Source: CAZPHI01 sp964586425 (GTDB lineage: Bacteria > Bacillota > Clostridia > Lachnospirales > Lachnospiraceae). Taken from it: DNA of 33,670 nucleotides. Shown here in pieces: positions 23,489 through 31,626 of the stretch. The stretch spans positions 1 through 33,670 of the forward strand of contig CAZPHI010000022.1 of NCBI GenBank assembly GCA_964586425.1, written 5' to 3'. The position numbers were made by a program, and so were the translations under genes. The notes under the pieces were generated by a model. That model was not told the origin of the DNA and searched no databases. It saw only the letters and a list, made by a program, of their open reading frames with translations. Each line of letters begins with the position of its first letter. The first letter of the stretch is position 1.

Positions 23489-25144
23489 TTAATCAATTTT
23501 TTCCTGTCCACCAGTGCGTTTACAGATAATATTAAGAGTAATTATCAAAATAATGATTGAAACAGGAAGTGCTATCCATGCAAGACTCACTGCACCAATT
23601 ATATTAAAAATAGCAATTATTATATAACCGGCAACACATACTGCTGCAACGGTCAGAACATATGGAAGCTGCGTTGTGACATGATTAACATGAATACAAT
23701 GTCCACCGGCAGACGCCATAATTGTTGTATCCGAAATTGGTGAACAATGATCACCACAAACTGCACCAGCAAGACACGCTGAAATAGATATTACCATCAT
23801 GGCACCCGCTGGAAATACTCCAATTACAATAGGAATAAGAATACTGAAGGTTCCCCATGAAGTTCCAGTTGCGAATGCAAGTCCTGCAGCAACTATGAAT
23901 ATAATTACAGGCAGGAAGCTTTGTAATGAACCTGCTGAACCTTCAACTATACCAGCAACGAATTCTTTCGCTCCTAATAGATTCGTCATTCCTGAGAGTG
24001 TCCATGCCATTGTTAATATAAGTATTGGTGCTATCATTGATTTGAAGCCTTCTGGAATACAGCTTGCGAAATCAGCAAAAGATAGAATGTCTCGCAGCAT
24101 ATAATAAAAGAAGGTAAAAATTAAAGTTACAAAACCGCCAATAACTAACCCAACTGATGCATCTGAATTAGCAAACGCATCTTTAAATGATACACCATTG
24201 AAAAATCCACCTGTATAAACCATTGCCATAATACAGCTAAAAATCAATACTGCCACTGGAAGTATCAAATCAAAGACTGACGCTCTTTCATTAACTATTT
24301 CCTGTTCATCATCATCATATGGTCGTCCTGGTGTAGTAAATAAATCACCTTTGATAGCATTAAGTTCATGTGTCTTCATTGGACCATAATCTATTCTTCT
24401 AACAGTTATATACACAACCATAACCAGCGTAAGAATTGCATACAAATTATATGGTATTGTCTGTATGAATACTGCGAATCCATTAATTCCAGCATCTTCC
24501 GGAACTGATGAAGTTACCGCTGCCGCCCATGAGCTGATTGGAGCAATAATACACACAGGCGCTGCTGTAGCATCAATAATGTACGAAAGCTTTGCTCTAG
24601 ATACATTATGTCTGTCCGTTACAGGTCTCATAACACTACCAACTGTAAGACAGTTAAAATAATCATCCACAAAAATCATTACTCCAAGTGCCATTACCGC
24701 GAGCTGTCCACCAATTCTGGTCTTAATATGTTTGGATGCCCACTTGCCAAATGCTGCTGAGCCACCAGCTTTATTAAGCAATGCCACAAGGATTCCCAGC
24801 ATTACAAGGAACACAAGAATTCCTACATTCCATGTATCTGCCAGTTTATATAACATACCACCATCTTCATTAAAGAAAAGCGTATTAATCATTAATTCTA
24901 AATCAAAATTAGCATATAGTAATGCTCCTGTAATTATACCTACAAACAAAGATGTATACACTTCCTTTGTTATCAAAGCGAGTCCTATTGCCACTGCTGC
25001 AGGCATTAATGCAAATGCTGTAGAATACACACTACTTTGATACCCATCACCACCAGCTGCAGTATTATGTGAAACTAGCGTAAATCCTATCAAGGCCACC
25101 ATTGCAATCGCCAATATAGATATAAATATTCGTTTTTTATTCAT
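23489..25144 (-). CDS. NhaC-type Na+/H+ antiporter family protein
   Basis: A polytopic protein of about 12-13 helices, of the NhaC/ion-transporter superfamily form in which two inverted halves each carry a conserved polar segment. Visible landmarks are VFVDDYFNCLTVGSVMRPVTD (in two parts, FVDDYFNCL and GSVMRPVTD), ATAAPVCIIAPISSWAA, ATGTSWGTFSILIPI and GDHCSPISDTTIMAS. These are the signature segments of NhaC-like antiporters and relatives such as MleN. Which ion or organic acid is exchanged cannot be read. The open frame begins 7 codons upstream at 25165 without a ribosome site; GGAGAAAG before the ATG at 25144 makes that start more likely (551 residues). It is followed 33 nt later by the AlaX-like gene. 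Confidence 0.87.
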   Translation of the reverse strand: MNKKRIFISILAIAMVALIGFTLVSHNTAAGGDGYQSSVYSTAFALMPAAVAIGLALITKEVYTSLFVGIITGALLYANFDLELMINTLFFNEDGGMLYKLADTWNVGILVFLVMLGILVALLNKAGGSAAFGKWASKHIKTRIGGQLAVMALGVMIFVDDYFNCLTVGSVMRPVTDRHNVSRAKLSYIIDATAAPVCIIAPISSWAAAVTSSVPEDAGINGFAVFIQTIPYNLYAILTLVMVVYITVRRIDYGPMKTHELNAIKGDLFTTPGRPYDDDEQEIVNERASVFDLILPVAVLIFSCIMAMVYTGGFFNGVSFKDAFANSDASVGLVIGGFVTLIFTFFYYMLRDILSFADFASCIPEGFKSMIAPILILTMAWTLSGMTNLLGAKEFVAGIVEGSAGSLQSFLPVIIFIVAAGLAFATGTSWGTFSILIPIVIGVFPAGAMMVISISACLAGAVCGDHCSPISDTTIMASAGGHCIHVNHVTTQLPYVLTVAAVCVAGYIIIAIFNIIGAVSLAWIALPVSIIILIITLNIICKRTGGQEKID

Positions 25145-25221
25145 ATTATGTCTTTCTCCGTTCATATTCTAATATTATTTTATCATATATGTATCATTCA
25201 TTATATTATCTTATCGCCTTA

Positions 25222-26223
25222 TCAATAGCTATACACTGCATCTCCAACGTCAATTATTATAGCACAGCTGCTGCCTATATGTCTAAGAATTTCAACCATA
25301 CTTTGCGTATCAATTGCAACACAGCCATATGTTGCGTTTCCATTAGTGCAATGCAAAAACATAGCTGAGCCGGCACCAGGGACACATTCTGTATTATAGT
25401 CAATTGCCAGTACATATGCATACTGAGTAGGATAATCAATTATATGCTCTGCCGAAGTCCAATCTATCTTGGTCTGTCTTATATCCACGAACTGATTATA
25501 ATGGCTTGAATTAACATCATCCACCCAGTAATAATTATCATCAGTCTGAATGTATCCTATAGAGCATCCTGGATCTTCATTAATTCCAAATGCTTTCGTA
25601 AGTGTATATATTCCTGCCGGGGTATACATACTCGATTCGCTTGCATTACCCACACCAGCGATTCCAACTTTACCACTTGATGTAATTATTGATTTCCATT
25701 CTCCACCCTGATTTTCATACATAGAAACTTCTGCATCAGTACCACTTGCTTTCACTATTACAAGCTGATTATATATACTTGCTGCATTAAGTGACGCAAT
25801 CCGTATATCCCCGTCATTACTAGATGTGTCATTATCTGATGTATCATTATCTGATGTGTCATTGTCCGTCTGCACAATATCGTCTATTGGGAATTTACTA
25901 TCAGACTTGTCGCCGTCTGTCTGTGATGGTGAATCTATCTGTGATTGTGCATCTGTCTGTGATTGCGCATCTGTCTGTGATTGCGCATCTGTCTGTGGAG
26001 TTTCATCCAGTATAGTCTGCTGTACAATTGCTTGCACATCGCTTTGTAAATCGTCCTCTGATTGTGACTTATACAGTGCTATATCATTAGACATCTGTTC
26101 ACTAGATGAAGTATTCTTTATATCTGTAGTGGGGGTAGATAACATTTTCCATATAAATAATATAAGTATAACTACTATAATCGAAGATGAAACGATTATT
26201 ACAATTCTCTTTTTATTATTCAC
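25222..26223 (-). CDS. Membrane-anchored L,D-transpeptidase (YkuD fold) with repetitive acidic linker
   Basis: Counting from GTG 26223, one membrane helix (about 5-25) is followed by a low-complexity Asp/Ser/Thr/Gln linker of about 110 residues and a YkuD catalytic domain (about 150-333). The active site is HCTNGNATYGCVAI, with His near 291 and catalytic Cys near 301. YTPAGIYTL earlier in the domain is the usual substrate-loop segment. Such enzymes cross-link peptidoglycan (3-3 bonds) or attach proteins outside the membrane. The frame is open to an ATG at 26271, but that lies at the predicted transcription start and has no ribosome site, whereas GAGG lies 7 nt before GTG 26223. The linker contains two tandem DNA repeats. 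Confidence 0.87.
   Translation of the reverse strand: MNNKKRIVIIVSSSIIVVILILFIWKMLSTPTTDIKNTSSSEQMSNDIALYKSQSEDDLQSDVQAIVQQTILDETPQTDAQSQTDAQSQTDAQSQIDSPSQTDGDKSDSKFPIDDIVQTDNDTSDNDTSDNDTSSNDGDIRIASLNAASIYNQLVIVKASGTDAEVSMYENQGGEWKSIITSSGKVGIAGVGNASESSMYTPAGIYTLTKAFGINEDPGCSIGYIQTDDNYYWVDDVNSSHYNQFVDIRQTKIDWTSAEHIIDYPTQYAYVLAIDYNTECVPGAGSAMFLHCTNGNATYGCVAIDTQSMVEILRHIGSSCAIIIDVGDAVYSY
25823..25867 (-). repeat. 15-bp tandem repeat, three units (DTSDN linker)
   Basis: Three in-frame 15-bp units start at 25823, 25838 and 25853 (GATGTGTCATTATCT and variants) and encode repeated Asn-Asp-Thr-Ser-Asp in the L,D-transpeptidase linker. Being a multiple of three, length change would keep the frame. 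Confidence 0.85.
25921..25992 (-). repeat. 18-bp tandem repeat, four units (TDAQSQ linker)
   Basis: Units start at 25921 (diverged), 25939, 25957 and 25975. The last two are identical and the second differs by one base. They encode Thr-Asp-Ala-Gln-Ser-Gln repeats in the L,D-transpeptidase linker. Confidence 0.88.
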
Positions 26224-26277
26224 AAATCTTCCTCTTTCATGTATGTTTTTCGTATTATTTACGTTATTCATACTATG

Positions 26278-26306
26278 ATTTTATATGTATGGCTTTCACT
26301 TGTAAA
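26278..26306 (-). promoter_or_regulatory. Promoter of the L,D-transpeptidase gene, with adjacent inverted repeat
   Basis: TTTACA (26306-26301 on minus), a 17-nt spacer and TAAAAT (26283-26278). The start of transcription would fall at about 26271, which argues against the ATG there being used. An 8-bp inverted repeat (AAGACATT/AATGTCTT, 26305-26312 and 26322-26329) overlaps the upstream edge of the -35 box and could be an operator. Confidence 0.6.
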
Positions 26307-26426
26307 GACATTAATCAATAAAATGTCTTGAATTTGTATATTGATTTTCTTATCGGGTAATAATGCTAATGTTATTATTTATTCAAGGCTTGATAAGCCG
26401 CTATATGCAGGAAGGAATTATTAATT

Positions 26427-26885
26427 ATGTTAAATCAGAAGGAACAGACATTAATTACAGACATTCAATCACAAGAGGAGGTATGCGTAAAAAAATACCA
26501 CGAGTTAGCCAAAATGGCGTGTGACCCACAGCTTAAGAATCTATTTAGCGATATTGAGCAGACAGAGCAGCAGCATTATGACACCGTAACTCAGATTAAA
26601 AACGGCTCATGTCCTACAATTGAACCGGGTTCAACAAGTGCAAAGCCTGATATGACCTTCACATGCACCTATGATTCTCTTGTCAAATCAACTGATATGG
26701 AGCACGACAAATTCTTGTGTTCTGATGCACTTGGTAATGAAAAGCACGTAGCATCTGTATACAACACCGATATCTTTGAGTTCTGCGATACAAAGATACG
26801 TGATACACTTAATCATATTCAAAAGGAAGAACAGCAGCACGGTGAGATGATATATAACTATATGCATACTAATGGTATGTACTAA
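26427..26885 (+). CDS. CotF/ferritin-like protein (spore coat protein family)
   Basis: This 152-residue, predominantly helical protein opens with LNQKEQTLITDIQSQEEVCVKKYHELA, then DPQLKNLFSDIEQTEQQHYDTV and ends with HIQKEEQQHGEMIYNYM. The paired E-x-x-H/E-Q-Q-H patterns on helices are those of the ferritin-like spore-coat CotF group, widespread in Clostridia. Whether it binds metal or belongs to a spore is unknown; no sporulation genes are nearby. It is one of very few plus-strand genes in the window, with GGAAGGA about 10 nt before the ATG. Upstream lies a short GGCTT/AAGCC hairpin; no clear consensus promoter is visible. Four cysteines (C20, C32, C62, C80 region) are unusual but their role is unknown. 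Confidence 0.78.
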   Translation: MLNQKEQTLITDIQSQEEVCVKKYHELAKMACDPQLKNLFSDIEQTEQQHYDTVTQIKNGSCPTIEPGSTSAKPDMTFTCTYDSLVKSTDMEHDKFLCSDALGNEKHVASVYNTDIFEFCDTKIRDTLNHIQKEEQQHGEMIYNYMHTNGMY

Positions 26886-26906
26886 TAATACCTGTATAAA
26901 ATCAAA

Positions 26907-26952
26907 AATCCCTTTTACATACACAAGATATACCTGGTGTGTAAAAGGGATT
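26907..26952 (-). terminator. Terminator hairpin between the ferritin-like gene and tRNA-Gly copy 2
   Basis: AATCCCTTTTACA (26907-26919) pairs with TGTAAAAGGGATT (26940-26952); the loop contains a further ACAC/GTGT pair. On the minus strand it is followed by TTTTTGATTTT, so it is a good terminator for the tRNA. On plus it could end the ferritin-like transcript, but with a poorer U-run. Confidence 0.75.
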
Positions 26953-26987
26953 ATGATTATTACTAGGATTGCTTAAAAAATAAGAAG

Positions 26988-27059
<72 letters not shown>

Positions 27060-27112
27060 ATAACATATAGTATATAGTTTTTTGTGTCTGTCTAATCCGT
27101 GACACGAATTGT

Positions 27113-27141
27113 ATAATACTATATGCAGCTTACTTTGTCAA
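27113..27141 (-). promoter_or_regulatory. Promoter of tRNA-Gly copy 2
   Basis: TTGACA (27141-27136 on minus), 17-nt spacer, TATTAT (27118-27113). The leader behind it (AATTCGTGTCACGGATTAGACA) resembles the leader of copy 1 and contains the palindrome ATTCGTG-T-CACGGAT with one G-T pair. Confidence 0.8.
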
Positions 27142-27149
27142 CACTTTTT

Positions 27150-28955
27150 CTAAAATTTTTTAATTGTTTCTTCCCACAAATCAAGAAGTCCTGCAAATTC
27201 TTGCATTGCACTTGCAACCGGTTCACGACTTTCCATATCAACTCCTGCTAATTTGAGTAGTTCTATTGGATGTAGCGAACTTCCGCTCGAAAGGAACTTT
27301 TTATACCCTTTAAGAACCTTTTTATCACCCTTTAGGATTGAAGATGCAATTGCAATTGCTGCCGAAAATCCTGTAGCATACTGATACACATAAAATGGAG
27401 TATAAAAATGAGGAATTCTCGCCCATTCGTATTGAATCTGACTATCCTTTTCAATTACATCTCCAAAATACTTATCATTAAGTCCCTGATATATGTTGCA
27501 GAGCTTAGAAGCATTTAAAATCTCGCCCTTGGCGACACTCTCTGAAGTGATTTTTTCAAATTCAGCGAACATCGTCTGACGAAACAAAGTTCCTTTAAAC
27601 TGCTCAAGATAATGATTTATCAAGAATGCTTTTTCTCTATCATCTTTAGCATTATCCAGCAGATAATGTATCAGCAGCACTTCATTACACGTAGATGCAA
27701 CTTCTGCTACGAATATTCGATAGCCAGCATATGTGTATGACTGATTTGCATTCGACAGATATGTATGCATTGCATGGCCACACTCATGTACAAGTGTAAA
27801 TACATCATTAAGCGTATCCGAATAATTCATGAATACATATGGATGTGTTCCATATTCGCCCCATGAGAAAGCGCCTGTCCTTTTGCCTGTATTCTCATAG
27901 ACATCTACCCAGCCATTGCTAAAACATTCCTTAAGCATATCCTGATAATCTTCGCCTAGCGGTGTCAATGCATGTAACGCAATCTGTTTTGCTTCTTCGT
28001 AATCTATGTGTTTATCAATGCCCGACACCATCGGCGCATACAAATCATAATAATGTAACTGTTCAAGCCCAAGTGCTTGCTTTCTTAAGTCGACATATCT
28101 ATGAAAATGCTTTAAATTACTATTTACTTCATCAATTAAGTTATCATACACCGCTGTTGGGATAAATGAAGAGCTTAGATGCATAGCAAGTGCTGAATCA
28201 TAGTGCCTTGTATTCGCAAAGTAAAGGTCCTTGACAGCATTTGCATTAAAGATAGCAGCCAAGGTATTGATATTAGCCTCGTACGAAGCATAGAGCTTGA
28301 TGAATGCATCTTTCCTTACTTCTTGATGTCTGCTCTCCATAAAGACAGAATAACGTCCCTGCGTAAGCTTGACCGTTTTACCATTCTCATCCATAACGTC
28401 TGCAAATTTGACATCTGCATTATTAAACTTTGAGAATATGTCTGATGGTCCATTCGCTACCGTACCAAGCGCCGAAAGAATACGTTCCTCTGCATTAGAT
28501 AGAGTATGTTTTCGGCGGCTTGTAATATCATTAAGCATATGCTCATAATGTTTTAACTTTTCGTTATTATCAATGTAGCGTTGCAAAAGTGCATCGTCAA
28601 TTGCCATAATTTCCGGTGTTAAGAATGCGTATTTGGAATTTAACTTTGTAATTGCCTGCGCAGCTTTACCAGACATCTCCTGATAGGCTGCATTCGCCGT
28701 ATCCTCATAATATCTCATGAATGCGTAGACATACATCTTCTCGGCAATCATATCACATTCATCTGATTCAATAAGCGCAGCAGCAAGGTTTTCTGCCGAG
28801 TCACCTATTCTGCCTTCATATATGCTTTTCTTGTCTGAGGCATCCAAAAGATATCTATAATCCTTCTCCCATGCCTCATCCGATGGATATATATCATTAA
28901 TTCTCCATTTGAATTCATCTGGCATATCTTTTCTATCTTTAATAATTACGCTCAT
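27150..28955 (-). CDS. pepF: Oligoendopeptidase F (M3 family zinc metallopeptidase)
   Basis: This full-length 601-residue M3B peptidase cleaves short peptides in the cytosol. The zinc site is H390-E391-x2-H394 in LVHECGHAMHTYLS, and the third ligand is Glu418 in FVAEVASTCNE. Upstream, GAFSWGEYGTHPYVFMNY is the conserved substrate-cleft segment, and near the end RIPHFYTPFYVYQYATGFSAA contains the Tyr/His residues that close on the peptide. There is no signal peptide. It begins 13 nt after the isochorismatase-like gene, so degV, that gene and pepF are likely one transcript ending just before the tRNA-Gly promoter; no hairpin terminator is visible after it. Confidence 0.95.
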   Translation of the reverse strand: MSVIIKDRKDMPDEFKWRINDIYPSDEAWEKDYRYLLDASDKKSIYEGRIGDSAENLAAALIESDECDMIAEKMYVYAFMRYYEDTANAAYQEMSGKAAQAITKLNSKYAFLTPEIMAIDDALLQRYIDNNEKLKHYEHMLNDITSRRKHTLSNAEERILSALGTVANGPSDIFSKFNNADVKFADVMDENGKTVKLTQGRYSVFMESRHQEVRKDAFIKLYASYEANINTLAAIFNANAVKDLYFANTRHYDSALAMHLSSSFIPTAVYDNLIDEVNSNLKHFHRYVDLRKQALGLEQLHYYDLYAPMVSGIDKHIDYEEAKQIALHALTPLGEDYQDMLKECFSNGWVDVYENTGKRTGAFSWGEYGTHPYVFMNYSDTLNDVFTLVHECGHAMHTYLSNANQSYTYAGYRIFVAEVASTCNEVLLIHYLLDNAKDDREKAFLINHYLEQFKGTLFRQTMFAEFEKITSESVAKGEILNASKLCNIYQGLNDKYFGDVIEKDSQIQYEWARIPHFYTPFYVYQYATGFSAAIAIASSILKGDKKVLKGYKKFLSSGSSLHPIELLKLAGVDMESREPVASAMQEFAGLLDLWEETIKKF

Positions 28956-28968
28956 TATCTAACTCCAA

Positions 28969-29622
28969 CTATTTGATTAATTTTGATATTTTCTTAAATT
29001 TCTCAGTTCCGCCTCTTCTTAACAGTTCAAAAAGTATCGTTTCATATGTAGTAATATTCGCATGCTCTCCCTTGGCACGAACCAAAGCCATATTGTAGTC
29101 CATGTCTTTTCTGGAAGCTATGCAGTCACTTACAAGAATACAGTTATATCCCTTACTCTTGAGATCTATAAGTGTCTGCAGCACACATATATGAGCCTCA
29201 CAGCCACACAAGATTATATTATTAGCACCACTGTCCTCTATAATTGACATAATCTGCTCATCTTCTGCACAGCTAAATGCTATCTTGTCATACACATAGA
29301 GTTCATTACCTGTATTACCATTAGTCTGAACCTCTTCATTATCTATATCACCAAGTAACTGTTTTACTTCAGGGATATTTTCTCCCGACAGCATACACTC
29401 TCTGTAATTCTGTACAGTTGCTGCAGCCGCTATTTCCTTGATTGTTGAACCAAGCCCCTTTGTATATTGCTGCGTGATAATCATAGGAACTCCTAATATC
29501 TTCAATCCCTCAATCAATATTGTTGAATTATTAATAAATTCTTCCTTATTCTGCATTGCAGGAACAAGCTTCTCCTGATAATCAATAATTAATGCAAGTG
29601 TATCCTCTGCTTCGTATCTCAT
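28969..29622 (-). CDS. Isochorismatase-family cysteine hydrolase
   Basis: This 217-residue protein has the catalytic triad of the family: Asp14 (LIIDYQEKL), Lys113 (YDKIAFSCAED) and Cys146 (CGCEAHICVLQT). After the catalytic Cys comes LKSKGYNCILVSDCIASR, the usual strand. Members hydrolyse isochorismate, nicotinamide or other amides; the substrate of this clade (often called hydrolase or YcaC-like) is not known. The C-terminal extension is basic (KFKKISKLIK). It lies 46 nt after degV and 13 nt before pepF. Confidence 0.9.
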   Translation of the reverse strand: MRYEAEDTLALIIDYQEKLVPAMQNKEEFINNSTILIEGLKILGVPMIITQQYTKGLGSTIKEIAAAATVQNYRECMLSGENIPEVKQLLGDIDNEEVQTNGNTGNELYVYDKIAFSCAEDEQIMSIIEDSGANNIILCGCEAHICVLQTLIDLKSKGYNCILVSDCIASRKDMDYNMALVRAKGEHANITTYETILFELLRRGGTEKFKKISKLIK

Positions 29623-29668
29623 AATAATCTCACTTTCTACTAATTTTTAGAAAATGTTGTTACAACTC

Positions 29669-30541
29669 TTAAAGTTCTGGCAAATAAGTTGAACATGCAA
29701 CTGCAATTGCACCATATCCAATATGGCAGGCAACGCTAAGTGATAAAGGATTCATATTAAAATCAAACTGTGGATATATTTCTTTTAATTCCTTCTCCCA
29801 CTGTTCTGCTTCTTCCTTATTACCTGCATATGCAGCTTCAAGATGAATTCTTTTATTATCAGCAGCTTCCTTGAATCTGCCATCAAAATCATCCTGTATA
29901 GCCTTAAGCATTATCTTTTTAGCTGCTGCCTTTCCTCTAGTCTTGGCATATGCATCCAGTTTTTCACCCTGAATCTGCAGCACTGGTTTGAGATTCAGAA
30001 TTGTACCTACAGCAGCAGCTGCTGGTGTAATTCTTCCACCCTTTTTAAGATATTTTAATGTCTCTAATGTTATATAAATGCTTGATTCCATCTTATCTCT
30101 TTCAAGAATCTCTTTAATCTGTGCAGCACTCTTGCCCTGTTTTGCAAGTTCAAAAGCATCTACAACTGATTGTCTCTGGGTTACTGATATTCTCTGATTA
30201 TTTACAACTTCAACCTTACCGTCGTAATCAGCAGCAATCATTGTTGCTGTCTGACAAGTTCCACTAAGCCCGCTTGACATTGGAATAAATACTACTTCAT
30301 CATATTCTTTTAATAATTCGTCAAACCTATCAGTAATCTCACCAATAGAAGGCTGCGATGTAGATATGTCAGCATCTTCTGACAACATCTTATAAAATTC
30401 TTCCTGAGACAGGTTGATTCCTTCATAGTATGTATCACCATTGATAAAAAAAGGCATTGGAAGCACACTTATTCCAAGCTCTAATCCCTCTTCCTGTGTA
30501 ATACCACTATTACTGTCTGTCATTATTGCTACTTTACCCAT
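29669..30541 (-). CDS. DegV-family fatty-acid-binding protein
   Basis: The 290-residue protein has VAIMTDSNSGITQEEG at the N-terminus, the STSQPS motif (about 62-67), FIPMSSGLSGTCQTA and a C-terminal domain with CHIGYGAIAVA. DegV/FakB proteins bind fatty acids and, with FakA, deliver them for phosphorylation. No FakA is in the window, so the physiological role is left open. The start at 30541 is chosen because GGAGG lies 5 nt before it; an ATG four codons upstream lies within the ribosome site region. A promoter is visible at 30591-30619. It is the first gene of a cluster with the isochorismatase-like and pepF genes. Confidence 0.92.
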   Translation of the reverse strand: MGKVAIMTDSNSGITQEEGLELGISVLPMPFFINGDTYYEGINLSQEEFYKMLSEDADISTSQPSIGEITDRFDELLKEYDEVVFIPMSSGLSGTCQTATMIAADYDGKVEVVNNQRISVTQRQSVVDAFELAKQGKSAAQIKEILERDKMESSIYITLETLKYLKKGGRITPAAAAVGTILNLKPVLQIQGEKLDAYAKTRGKAAAKKIMLKAIQDDFDGRFKEAADNKRIHLEAAYAGNKEEAEQWEKELKEIYPQFDFNMNPLSLSVACHIGYGAIAVACSTYLPEL

Positions 30542-30590
30542 ACTTACCTCCATGACGAAGCTCTATTTTTTGTTTTTTGACAATAGAAAC

Positions 30591-30619
30591 ATTGTACATT
30601 ATAATTGCATTTCGCACAA
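30591..30619 (-). promoter_or_regulatory. Promoter upstream of degV
   Basis: TTGTGC (30619-30614 on minus), 17-nt spacer and TACAAT (30596-30591), about 50 nt before the degV start. Confidence 0.5.
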
Positions 30620-30736
30620 TAGTTTTTTTAAGGAAATTCAGTTTTTATGCGGGTTTGCTAAGACGTATGACGTAGTTTTCAATAACACCTGTGTTAGTTA
30701 TTAATGTTATTTTGTATAGTATTTATTCAATATATC

Positions 30737-30745
30737 TGATATAAT
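30737..30745 (+). promoter_or_regulatory. Extended -10 promoter of the two-domain GNAT gene
   Basis: TGATATAAT, a perfect TATAAT with TGn, lies about 60 nt before the GNAT start; the -35 position is not consensus. The rest of the 254-nt divergent intergenic region is AT-rich, with a short AATAAC/GTTATT inverted repeat near 30692-30713 and nothing else I can name. Confidence 0.5.
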
Positions 30746-30807
30746 AATTCTAATATATCAATAATTGTGAATTAATTTATATTAACCATATAATATGCGG
30801 AGGAAGT

Positions 30808-31626
30808 ATGAATATTGAAGCTTACAATCATCTTAATTCTAATGTACTTAAAGAACTGGATGACTTTACAGAATTATGTTTTACAGAAGATGAAGATTAT
30901 GATTTATATTATGAAGAAGAATCTATAAGTGGTCTTGACTGCTACTTTATTGCACGAGATGACAACCATAGAATAATTGGCTTTCTAAGTGCACTTATCA
31001 CACCTGACAATGATCCAAATCATCTTAACATTATTCATGGCAGTGATTCCGATATTCTGCAGGCGGAGCTAACAGGAAGCGTAGCCATAGCCAATAGAGG
31101 GCAAAAAACATTTACCAGTTTGGTAGAATGTGCTCTTAATCATCTTAACAATAACGGTATAACCAATATCTATGGTGCAATTCCTGAATTTAGCATGTGG
31201 CTCAAACAAACCTCTCTTGTTGGTCCTCTATCACACAATGAATTTTTGCTGATCAATACTGATTCAGATAACACAGACTACGAATTAACAGCAGGCTGCG
31301 ATATTATAAGTGATACATCTGCTGATGGGATTATATATTATTTAATTAAGGAAGGTAATGAAATCGGAAGTCTCCTGCTCACAGATTGTGGGAGTTACTC
31401 GATGATTTCAGCATTTATAATCAAAAAGCCATACCGCCGTATGGGGTATGGCTCAATACTTTTGAATTATTGTCTTGGCATTCACTATAATTCTGGTGAT
31501 ATGCCTGTGATTCTGAATGTTCCATCAACAAACACTGCTGCGATGAACCTTTACATTCACAATGGTTTTTCTGTATACAAAAGAAGTGATTATTATTTTG
31601 CTGCGATTACATCGCGCATGTCATAG
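30808..31626 (+). CDS. Two-domain GNAT-family acetyltransferase (N-terminal half degenerate)
   Basis: The 272 residues look like a tandem GNAT. The C-terminal half (about 160-272) carries motif A with acetyl-CoA loop (SAFIIKKPYRRMGYGSILLN) and the later VPSTNTAAMNLYIHNGFSVY segment. The N-terminal half (about 1-150) has the strand and helix order of a GNAT (YFIARDDNHRIIGFLSALI, then SLVECALNHLNNNGI) but no intact Q/RxxGxG/A loop (IANRGQKTFTS at that place). The substrate is unknown. The ribosome site GGAGG is 4 nt before the ATG. It is transcribed towards dapB and its last 34 nt overlap the dapB 3' end. A minus-strand terminator lies inside motif A. Confidence 0.82.
   Translation: MNIEAYNHLNSNVLKELDDFTELCFTEDEDYDLYYEEESISGLDCYFIARDDNHRIIGFLSALITPDNDPNHLNIIHGSDSDILQAELTGSVAIANRGQKTFTSLVECALNHLNNNGITNIYGAIPEFSMWLKQTSLVGPLSHNEFLLINTDSDNTDYELTAGCDIISDTSADGIIYYLIKEGNEIGSLLLTDCGSYSMISAFIIKKPYRRMGYGSILLNYCLGIHYNSGDMPVILNVPSTNTAAMNLYIHNGFSVYKRSDYYFAAITSRMS
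31423..31453 (-). terminator. Intrinsic terminator of dapA-dapB, antisense inside the GNAT coding region
   Basis: On minus, AGCCATACC (31453-31445) and GGTATGGCT (31435-31427) form a perfect 9-bp GC-containing stem with a 9-nt loop, followed by TTTTTGATT. It is the first good terminator downstream of the dapB stop codon, about 140 nt beyond it. Confidence 0.75.

Noticed and set aside
25823..25992. Possible CRISPR array
   Set aside because: Units are contiguous 15- and 18-bp in-frame repeats without spacers, inside a coding gene.
25824..26278. Plus-strand ORFs with repeated Ser/Cys/Val peptides opposite the L,D-transpeptidase
   Set aside because: They are antisense shadows of its 15-bp and 18-bp repeats, with no ribosome site or promoter.
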